From contig OW203987.1 of assembly GCA_934047225.1 (NCBI GenBank), positions 3,933,501 to 3,997,500 on the forward strand: a DNA stretch of 64,000 nt, read 5' to 3'. This DNA is from Ypsolopha sequella (lineage: Eukaryota > Arthropoda > Insecta > Lepidoptera > Ypsolophidae). A model generated the notes under the pieces. The model searched no databases and had not been told where the DNA came from. It saw nothing but the letters and a program-made list of their open reading frames with translations. The position numbers were made by a program, and so were the translations under genes. Positions within the stretch are counted from its first letter, which is position 1. Each line of letters opens with the position of its first letter. Shown here piece after piece: positions 30,701-42,700 of this stretch.

Positions 30701-33700
30701 ACTCAAAGAGATTCGGTCGATCGTTTATCGTCAGAGCATACGTCCGAAAATTTAAAAAACAAAAAGATAGTTTATATAGTCTACTATATAATGAAATTAT
30801 AACAATATAGCGAGAAGCAGCAGCTGGTGGTGGTGGGCGAGTGCGGCGACAGCATGGCCGCGGTGCAGGGCCTGCTGAAGAAGCACGAGGCGCTGGAGGC
30901 GGAGCTGGCGGCGCGCGGGGAGCGGGTGCGTGACCTCACCGCCGCCGGCGACCAGCTGCTCGCTGCCGGGAACCTGCATGCCGACGCGCTCGAGCATCGC
31001 CTCAGGCAACTGCAGGTTACAATACAACTGATACTTTAGATGAGGCCGATATTACATCATTTTGTTTCAATAGTTTGTTTTCTATTGCAAAGTGTAAAAC
31101 TTGTTATGTGAACAACAGCTTCACTAGACGTGCTAGTAAACTTTATATTGATAGGCTAACCGATATTGACATTTTTAATACTTCTTTTTATTTTTATACA
31201 TCTTTTACAGAAATAATATTTTTAAACAAATTTCGTCACAAAATACAAATAATTAAGAATATGTAGGTGTGTATGTATATGTATATATATATATTAGATG
31301 GGTTATTATGTTAACAGACTGTTTATTTTCCTTAAGGAGACTATTAGGTCTGTAAATATGTCATTATTTAAGTTTAATTAACTATGTAATAATTAACTAA
31401 AAGACTTTTTTGTCTGAATAAAATAAAAAACATTTTAAAAGGATCCTTCATCAAATATTGTCTATGCTACCTGATCCAAGTCGTAAAAAAGTTTATACAA
31501 AATTGAAAACATTTGACGTCAAATTTAAAAACAGAACATTGATTTTTAGGTACTTTCTGTGCGAAGAAAGTGTCGATGAGACAGACCTTCTTCCTAGGTC
31601 TGTCTCATCGACACTTTCTATCAGCCGCAGTAGTGGCTAAGCGTAAGCCCATTGTGCGTCGTGGGCTACCACTAGGCTCTACCATACTAATATTTTCAAT
31701 CATCAAAACGGCTATATGAAAGCTAACCAAGTGTCGCGAATTCCCAGGCTAAGCTGGAGAAGTTGACAGCGCTGGCAGCGCGTCGCAAGGCGGCGCTAGT
31801 GGACAACTCGGCCTACCTGCAGCTGCTGTGGAAGGCGGACGTGGTCGAGTCGTGGATCGCGGACAAGGAGACGCACGTGCGCTCCGACGAGTTCGGCAGA
31901 GACCTGTCCACTGTACAAACCCTGCTCACCAAGCAGGACACGTTCGATGCTGGTGAGGACTAGTACACGAAATATAGACACTTTATGGGCAATTAAAACG
32001 AAAAATAAACAGTGTACATAAAACTGGGAGTCCCTCCCTGGACAGACTGCGCGCCTTGGCTGCTTTTTGGTTAAGTGCGATTTCCATTAGTGGCTAGGCG
32101 TAAGAGCAAAATGTTTGAAAAATCTTCACATTCAACTACACTGAATATCATTCACACAGACAGAATTGCATTAGAATAGAATAGAATAGAAAAAAATATT
32201 TCAGACCATGTAGTCTATAATATATTAGTAACAAATTGAACTTATCAACTATGTTAGTAAACATTAAACAAAATGTTTGAAAAATCTTCACATTCAACTA
32301 CACTGAATATCATTCACACAGACAGAATTGCATTAGAATAGATTAGAATAGAAAAAATTATTTCAGACCATGTAGTCTATAATATATTAGTAACAAATTG
32401 AACTTATCAACTATGTTAGTAAACATTAAACATTAATACACATTAAAAACAACACTAAACAAACAAAACACTGAACACAATATTTACAACATTTACCTAC
32501 AATGCACTGACATCCAAAACACATGTATAGGGCTGTCCATGTGGTTGGAGAAGGTTTTCAGAAGGTTATTGGCGCTGCCTCGGACCCTGCACATCAAGGA
32601 TGCCACTCCCTTTCGCATAATAGCGTGAAAACAATTAGAGCTTCCATTTATGCGGTTGTTTCTTTTGGGATGTTGTTCCTGGTACTCATTAAAATAGCAC
32701 ATATTTTACGAGTATCCTTTCAAGTGCTATTCATCTCGCTTTATAATACTTTCTAAACAAACGAATTTTAATCAAGCTATGACATTATTTGTTTACTTAT
32801 CCATATTGTCCAAACACCCCAGTATGGGCCGTAACACATGACGGGGGTGATGTGTTTCGCTCCTATATACTCGCAGAAGTCATAAGAAGCGTTGTGTTCT
32901 ACATTGAAAGAAAAACGAATTGGCATAGATTAAATTATGTTAAGGTGTTAATTCGAAAACCATTTCGAGATTTATTTAGGTTTAATAAGCAGTATTTTCG
33001 AAGTTTTGGTCTAAAAAACCTCAAGATGATGAATATTTTTACGAAAAGGCTGCAACTTCCATTTGCCCTCGTGTGACGTCACTTGAGTAATGGCTGTTTA
33101 GAAATGTGTCCTTTGCTATCAAGATAAATTTATAAAAATTTGCTTCAGACTAATTTGACAGCTAGATGACAGATGAGTAGACAGACAGAGACAGACCACT
33201 TTTTTCTAAGCAATCAAACATCACAATCAGTATAATGTCTAAAATTCTCAAGTGACAAGGTCACCGGACAATTCTTTAAAAAATCGACAGACAGAGACAG
33301 ACCACTTTTTTCTAAGCAATCACACATCACAATCAGTATAATGTCTAAAATTCTCAAGTGACAAGGTCACCGGACAATTCTTTAAAAAATCGACAGACAG
33401 AGACAGACCACTTTTTTCTAAGCAATCAAACATCACAATCAGTATAATGTCTAAAATTCTCAAGTGACAAGGTCACCGGACAATTCTTTAAAAAATCGAC
33501 AGACAGAGACAGACCACTTTTTTCTAAGCAATCACACATCACAATCAGTATAATGTCTAAATTTCTAAAGTGACAAGGTCACCGGACATTAATTCTTAAA
33601 AAAAAAATCGTTAATTTATATACCAAAATAATGAAAACTATGTCCTAAAATGGCGGATACTCCCTGAAAAAAAAAAAAATTTTTTTAATTAAGTAATGGT

Positions 33701-36700
33701 AATTCTTAAATTTGCTTATTATTATTCTAATATTTATATCTGCTCTAACATATCGCGTTACTCAATAACCATTGATTGCAACACTCAGGTCTCGCCGCGT
33801 TCGAGCACGAGGGCATCCAGAACATCACAGCGCTGAAGGAGCAACTGGTGGCTGCAAACCACGAGCAGACTCCCGCCATCGTGAAGCGTCACGGTGACGT
33901 CATCGCGCGCTGGCAGCGGCTGCTCGGCGACTCGGCCGCCAGGAAGCAGCGCTTGTTGCAGCTGCAGGACCAGTTCCGGCAGATCGAGGAGCTTTATCTT
34001 ACATTCGCTAAGAAGGTACGTTATTTGTTCTTTACAATGAGGACTTGCTGAAAATTACAGTCATTGACTGTTTAAACCGCAAGCAACCCTTAACGAATTT
34101 GCGACCAGCTGTAATTTTGTGAGCAATTACAGTGCGCGCCAATCTTTTAGTCGCCTCTGAAGATAGCCGCACGAGGCGACGCAATAGACGTTTTACGATG
34201 TCAGGGGGACGTTACAGGAGCGAGAGCGCGGAGCACACCCGCCTGCGTGCCGTACCACATCCCCCGCTCGCCATTTAGCAGGTGTCAACACTATGCGTTA
34301 GTGTTTACACTACACATGCGCGCGTTCCATGAAAAGTAAATTCGAGGAAAAAATTCCATGATTCGTTAAGTTTATCGTTGAATCTGTTTTTGTTGCCTTT
34401 ATTTGTTGTTTTGTTGATTTAGTTTGTTTTATTTGATTTAGTTTATAGTTGTCGTTATGCCTCGCGGAAGTTATAGCGTTTTAAGGCGACAATGTAGTAA
34501 CTTGGTGTTTATATTAATGCGTTTTATTAATATAGTTAAGATTGAAGTAAAATAATAAATAAATAATGAAATAGGTAGGTACAACAAGTACACCTTCCCA
34601 CGTATAGTAAACATTTAATAATCACCCGTTCATATTATTGTTTCCTTGACTGTACCTGCGCAAGCTTGCACTCGTAACTCAATCAGAGGCGACTAAAAGA
34701 TTGGCGCGCACTATATAACAGTAAGCACATACAAACGTAGTAAAATGATATTGTGTGTCAAAATTAGGAACCTTCGGGATTGCCATCTTCTTCGAGAGCA
34801 TAAATATATGCATAAAATAATTCATTGCATCATGGCCTCCTAAATTAATACACAAGGTAACGTTTTAGTTGAGAGTGCAACATTGACAAAGTCCTTATGT
34901 TAAACAGGCGTCCGCATTCAACTCGTGGTTCGAGAACGCGGAGGAAGACCTGACGGACCCGGTGCGCTGCAACTCCATCGAGGAGATCCGCGCGCTGCGG
35001 GATGCGCACACGCAGTTCCAGGTGAGAACAAGTCGCGTCAACGTCTACTATTTAAGTATCCACAACATTTCAAACTATTAACCCGCCAATTTTATTAGCT
35101 AAAATGAAAGAAGCTAAGGGACTTTACCCTCCAAATATTTGGATTTTTACATACACAAATGAAAATTTTAATCTTGGTCTTTTAAACAAAAGCCTTGTGG
35201 TCATAATGGTTCTCGTAAAAAGAATAAAGTACTTCTCGTACATTTGCCAGTGACTATTTTTGCACAGAATAGTTCTGTGTATTTTTGTTTGAACAATAAA
35301 AGAAAATGGCGTGACTATAAAGCATGATATATCTAATGTCAGTGACGCTTGATATTGACAGCTAGTTTTTAGGGCTCTGTAGTACCTAAAAGGTACGAAA
35401 AGAACCTTTATAGTGAGACTCCGTTGTCCGTCCGTCCGTTCGTATGTCACAGCCTCATAACTTTAGCATCGTTAAAGATACAGACTTGAAATTTAGCACA
35501 AAAATAGTATTAATTTGCCCACATATCACGATGATAAATTTCAAAATATTTCAAAACCAAAGTGAAAAAATAAAAAATATTATCCTAAAAAGACAATATG
35601 GGCATCAAATTGTAAATATTAAAAAGCTGATTGTAAAAATATATACTTTTACTTATTTACTGGAACTGGTATCAAGAAAAATATAGCGGTTGAGTAATTC
35701 ACGAAAAAAAAATAACAAAATTAAATTTATCATCCACAATACGGAACCCTAGGTATGCGAGCGACTTGGGTGGTTTTCTATTTATTGCTAGGCAAACGAA
35801 GGTAGCTCTTCAGCCTACTATACTATGATTTTTTCTTTCAAAATACCTGTCTCTTAAACCATTGAATAAAAAAATACATTGAAACGATAAATATCTTACC
35901 TAACACCAATTGAAAAATTGTGGATTGGATGTGTTATGAGTGTAGATGATGTACCTGTGTTGAATAAATAAATCTATTTCTATATCCGTTTTATTTTATT
36001 TATTTATTCGGAAAACTTACAGCACAAGAAATAGCATATAAACTTAAAAGTAATATTACAGAAGGCCAATTACAAGTTTCCACTTATAGTTATAGATTAA
36101 GTCTTTATACATAGTACGAGATTTTCTGCCTTGTATTATTGATATTCTTAAAAATGTAGTTATTACGTAGTTACTATATTACACTTTTAAATATTTTTGT
36201 ATATTAAATTAACAAAATAAAATAAAAAAAACCGGTATTCTGGACACAAACGTTATTATGAAAGTAAAAGTAAAAGCTAGTAAAAATAAAAATATAAATA
36301 AAAAATAGACAAACATGAAAAAACATGAAAAAAAAACAATGTTAATTAAAGACTAATTTAATAATTAAACCAAACAAAATTTAATTTTTAAAGAAATTTG
36401 CACTTATTTTTGATCTTATCCCTGCTACAGATAGATGGAACAAATCGAGATCAAGTTCCTGAGATTTTGCATAAAAATTGTTACACGCTCGCCACAAATA
36501 CGCATTTTGCCTGTAGTTTGAAGATATAGTTGTTAAAGAAAATACAGGCTAACTGCGTCGCGATCTATTTTGGACATAAAACTTTAATTTTTCTAAAAGA
36601 GAACATGACAAATTCTGTAAATGGCTAGGACAATATATTTTTTCATTTCATAATAGTGGATACTAAAACGTATGTAAACTAAATAACGAATCCGGCAGGC

Positions 36701-39700
36701 ATCCCTGTCGTCGGCTCAAAGCGACTTCGAAGCGCTGGCCGCCCTCGACGAGCAGATCAAGTCATTCAACGTGGGCGCCAACCCTTACACATGGTTCACT
36801 ATGGAGGCGCTCGAAGAGACATGGCGGAATCTGCGCAAGATCATCGGTAAGTAGAGATATGTCCTTACCTTAAGAGGCTATGCTATTTTTATTTTTGTCA
36901 CTGTCACTCCAAGCGAAAAATCGCGCAGTGCGAGAGGGGCGGATTCAGGGCAAAAGGGAAAAATGTTGGTTTTATATTTTTATTAAAAAAACTAAAATAG
37001 CTAGCATAATTTCAAATATAAAATCTCTAGATGTCGTTGAGACACACCTAATAAAATATGTTTGAGGTCTGTATATGGTTCCTATTCGTCAAACGAGGAG
37101 AAAAAGTGTATTTGAAGACCTCATTTCAACAATTAATTGCTATCGAGGAAAATTCATCCAAACATGTTTTACAATTTCAAAACCCTAGATTATATAGTCA
37201 AAATACATATACCAGAAATTTATTAAAATTTTCCGTCTATTTCATGAAATACACAGAAAAGAAACACCCGTATTTTTTTCGTATATCGCCTTAAGCCTAG
37301 GTTTCCTAAGCGAGCGGTGCCGTAATAGAGCGGCCGTTACCTATGATCTACCATCGATCCATCCATCAGCCTAGTTCGTCCACTGCTGGACATAAGCCTT
37401 TCCAGGACTCACTCCCGGCGGTCATCCTGGAGGAATTGCCCATACTCACACACGCTGGGCAGGCGGGTTGGTGAGCGCGGTGCCGGAACCCTCGCATCAG
37501 TGACGCCGCTGCCCGTCACCAGTCTGTTTCATATAAGGCCCAGCTATTAGGGATGGATATACCGCCATCCATCGGTCCCAGGCATGGTGGACCTCCTGGT
37601 TTTTTTCCTGTGAGTTGTCCTCTTACTCTCCCCCGAATTACTTGGAGGGGGTCTCCAAGTAAGATGGTGGTACCTCCACAGTCGAGCCCGGCATCAGCTC
37701 TACCACCTGATAAACCATGATCTACCAGTCTTTTGTAATGAAAAAGACTACATAATGCAACCATATAGCGGTGCCGCTCTTATAAAACCCTAACTTCAGT
37801 CATCAGTCATTCATCATGGGTTAAATTTACCATCTATAACTTAACAGGTACGGCCTTGTCGGTGTAGTAATAGCCATATTACCATAAACAAGATTATTTA
37901 TAACCCTTACCTTCGCCTCCGAAATTTATAAACTGTAGCAATGTGCCGCCAACACAAGGAGTTAAGAATGTGCCGCCAACATGACGAGTTAAGAATACCC
38001 GGATATTTAGATTATCAATAGTAGATATTCTGTATTTGAAACGTCTTATAAAAACTCCGCAATTTTGTTCTATCGAGCCAACTTAAAGCTTTTGCGCTTT
38101 TTCTAATTTGGTTAGATCAGCCCTATAGTGTAGTAATCTTTATTAAACCGATTTACCAAGTTACACAATGTGAAACGGAAATTTGAAGTTGAGCATCTGA
38201 CCTTATATACGGACCCTTAAATTTCTTTTGAATGTAATCTGTTTTGAGTCCCATATTACATAAATAAATAAATCTGGGGGCACGGTAGTGACCCCGCCAA
38301 GTGTAGTCAAAAAAAAAACGTGGAACGGCCGTACCATCCTTTTCTCGAAGCATTTCACTGTACTTTTAAGCCCCCTGTATCTTCGTTGTGGGTTACTATT
38401 TAAGTACTTGATCCTGTTTAAATACTTCGCTGAACACCAAACTGTGACCCACATTAATTTCATACACTTTTGCGCTGTTAATTCTTTTATTCGCGTGATC
38501 GATTCCCGGTTCTGAGCTCCTCACATCCAGGTTTACTTTCCTTCCGCGTTTCTATGCCGCAATGATGTAATGTAAATGTTGGTACAGCGGAGCGCGACGT
38601 GGAGCTGACGAAGGAGGCGCAGCGACAGGAGGAGAACGACAAGCTCCGCAAGGAGTTCGCTAAACACGCCAACGCCTTCCACACCTGGCTCACTGAGACT
38701 CGGTACGTGCAGCTCTCACCACGAGCCCATCTTCCTCATGTGCCTTGCTACAAAGGCCCAAGCCTGAAATAGTCTAAAAACTCACGGAATAAATTACCGC
38801 CCGGTGTTCTCATTTAAGAGCCGTTTAGCAGCCGGATTGTGAAAAACCCGCCTTTTTCTAATTAATCGAAACAGAACACTTAAAATCGAAATTTGATCAA
38901 TAGTTCTTCAACAAAACGTATGTATTTTGTATGCTGCCATCGGAAAGTTTCCATTGGTTCCTGTAAATTAGAATTTTAAAGCTTTAAGTTTTAAAATTCT
39001 TATCTACAGAAACCAATGGATATTTTGCGATAACAGTTTACACAGTAAGGTTTTTGTTGAATAACTATTAAGCAAATTTTGAATTTTAGTTTTCTGTTTC
39101 GATTAATTTAAAAAATGCGGGTTTTCACAATCCAGCTGCTAAACGGCTCTTAAGCAAATAATTTCCTTACAACTACCGCCCGAAAATCGAAAATAAATAA
39201 ATGAAATTACCGCTCAATCACCTCCTCCAATCAAAAATATGAAATCGCGACGGACGATGAAAATGTGATCGGACGAGGTCATTGGGCGTTAATTTGTTAT
39301 TACAGTTGGATAAGACCCAATAAAGCGCAGTATCACTGTTCACGTAATTATTTAGTTATGTCCTTTACTGCGTTTTCCGAGTACGAGATAATAATTCTTT
39401 TAACCACGTAACTGTTCTGATTATGTTTTAATGGAAGCAATTATGAGCTTTTTATTTAGCTTTTTTTTTTTGTTAAATATTCTTGAAATAATACGCGGAA
39501 TCGTTCGGAAATTTGAAATTTCGACATAATAAGAAGTCAGCATTTTGGGAAACTGAAATTCAACATTATGGGAAATTGAAATTCAACATTATGGGAATCG
39601 AACATTTTAGGAATATACATTTTCGGAATTCGATATATTGCTAATTCAACATAAAAGGAATTAATGTTCTTAAAGGATATTTTTGTCGAACACATCCAAT

Positions 39701-42700
39701 ACGATTGTTTACGTTTAAAATGTTGCGCAGGTTCCGTTTGCTTGGCTGGGACAGGTATCGTATCCGACCGATGTGGAACTGAATTTAACCAGCTTTTGGT
39801 GTTGTTTGTACTTTAAAGATTATCTCGGTGTCACTTCTTCTCAGCAACACTGGCTTTTCGTGATATCTGTCTTTAATAAATTTCAAGTGCTTTTTTTTTA
39901 CTAATAATTGGTGTCCCACTAAAAATTGAAACCCGAAATAGGGCTGACTGTTTCATTAAGTCATGCATAACTGTTCTTTCAAACGGCAAAATAGCTAAGC
40001 GGGTCTGCAATTTTACTTGGTATTCACAAATGAAACGGTGTTTAACAAATATTTCGATGACTCCCTCAGTACATCAATGATGGAAGGCACGGGTTCGTTG
40101 GAGCAGCAGCTCGCCACGTTACGTCAAAAGGCAGGAGAGGTGCGCGCGCGCCGAGCGGACTTGCGTCGCCTTGAAGAATTAGGTGAGTCACCTGACAGAT
40201 TTACTGGTACCAAAAAGTTTTGAGTTATTATGTCAGTTAAACTAACCCCCTCCCCGCAGGCGCCGCCCTGGAGGAGCACCTGATCCTCGACAACCGCTAC
40301 ACGGAGCACAGTACAGTGGGACTCGCGCAGCAGTGGGACCAGCTCGACCAGCTCTCCATGCGCATGCAGCACAACCTTGAGCAACAGATACAAGCCAGGA
40401 ACCACTCTGGTATGTGACCGTCTCCCCCGCTCCCTGGAGGAACACGCGGTTCTCGATAACCGCTACACGGAGCACAGCTACGGGGCTATCTTGAAGATTG
40501 TCTCGTTAAATGAATGAAGCGTCGCAATATTCGTATTACTTTATATTGCGAGTAATTAACACAAATGAAATGAAAAAATGTATTTTCAGATCTACAATGT
40601 TTAGGCTATAAATATTTTGTATTATTGCTTGTATCATTTATTTTAAATAAAGCACAAAGGAATCTTCGCCACACTTCGGCGAAGGTCGTATTTCCTTACG
40701 CTTTCTACACAATCCATGACAGAATTATATGCGCATCATGTCTGTGGTAGATCTATACAGGCACAAGTAATTAAGATTCCCTTGCCCCCCGCAGGTGTGA
40801 GCGAGGATGCGCTGAAGGAGTTCTCGATGATGTTCAAGCACTTCGACAAGGACCGGTCGGGACGACTCAACCACCACGAGTTCAAGTCGTGCCTGCGCGC
40901 GCTGGGGTACGACCTGCCCATGGTCGAGGAGGGGCAGCCTGACCCCGAGTTCGAGGCTATACTCAGTTAGTATCTATACGTCATGGTCATAGTTCAGCGG
41001 GACCATTCCAACAATGGTCTTTGTTGTAAGACAATATACCAGTTTGATTCAAAAGCTGAAGTTCACTAAGAATTTGTAACCGATAAATTTTAGTTTTAAG
41101 TCTCACCACTTACGCTAGCTTCATAATTGTGGGTGAAACGTGGGTGTACGAATGAAGACTAGCCCCCGGTTTCTGAAAGGCCAATCAATGTTTACAGTAG
41201 ATTAAAAAATAATTATCTGCGGATTAAGCCAGAAAAAGTGGGAATTTTACATTGAAATCAAAAATTAACTAAGTTAATTATTTATTCATCACTATTCAGA
41301 CTTCATATATGCTTTATTTTCACCGTTATTTGCGGTTAAAGTTTTTTTAATCTACTGTTAACTTTGATTGGCCTTTCAGAAACCGGGGGTGAGACTGTGA
41401 ACGTTCACACTGGCGTACGCTCAACAAGAGATAGCCAGGCTCTGTGCGAACACTTCGATCCTGAGACTCATTGATGAGTGATAGATGTGAGATGAAGATA
41501 TATGTATGTCCTTGAGGATTCATCCATCAGCCCGTATTCGTCCACTGCTGGACATAGGCCTTCCCAATATTACGCCACTGTTGGCGGTCCACAGTCCTCC
41601 TCATCCAGCCGCCATCTGCAACGTCCTTCAGATCGTCAGTCCAGCGGGCACGAGGGCGGCCTACGCTGCGCTTTGCTGTACGTGGTCTCCATTCCAATGC
41701 CTTACGCCCCCAACGGTTATCACGTCGACGACAAATATGGCCAGTCCACTGTCACTTCAACTTACTGATTCGGCAGGCTATGTCGGTCACATTCGATCTC
41801 TGACGGATATCTTCGTTTCGGATTCACGTCGTGATTAATTAATTAATCAACTGTCCGTGTTGAACGTAATTTGTGTGTACAGACGTGGTGGACCCGAACC
41901 GCGACGGACAAGTGTCGCTGCAGGAGTACATGGCGTTCATGATCAGCAAGGAGACGGAGAACGTGCACTCGAGCGAGGAGATCGAGAACGCGTTCCGAGC
42001 CATCGCCGCGCACCAGGACCGCGCCTACGTCACCAAGGACGAGCTCTATGCTGTACGTTTTATATTGTTTACCTTTCTAGCATTTCGATTTGTTTCTTAC
42101 TAATAAATAACAACGCGCTCAATTGACAGCTCGCTACAATTCGGGGCATTTTGAAGGGCAGAAAGGCCTATGTGATGTCATGTTTCCAATGTTGCAAATA
42201 TTAGCGCGGTATCCATAACAGTAATTTTTGAACGAAGGGCTTCCACGTCAAGGCCTTTTAGATAACGCACTTTTTAATAGACGTTAATTTATTAGATAAT
42301 TCTGTAACCTAATAGTATTTTGTACAACTGTTACATAATGTGAGACGTTGTGAGTTTCATAATAGTTTTGTCCCAATGTCAAATTATATTCATTTGCACA
42401 CAACACTTTATCTACGGTCACAAAAAACAATTTCACGAAAAATGAGAAAAAGAACACTATACCTGAGCCTATGGAACTAGTATGTAGATGCCTAGACCAA
42501 TCAGAAGCGAGAAGGTAAAGAGAGCGTGGCTTAAGAAAAGACTGTTATAAATTTGGCTCATCACAGCGCAGAATGGGCTGTAATGTTATCATCAGTCAGA
42601 TAATGTAGGTACTTATAAAATCGCTTTTGATGCTGTAATTACCTTATTGCAGTATGGAAGTAGATAATATATATTTTTTGCACGAAGGAGGAAACTGGCA

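Noticed and set aside
33178..33597. CRISPR-like regular repeat
   Set aside because: Units are contiguous 106-bp monomers without unique spacers, in an animal intron.
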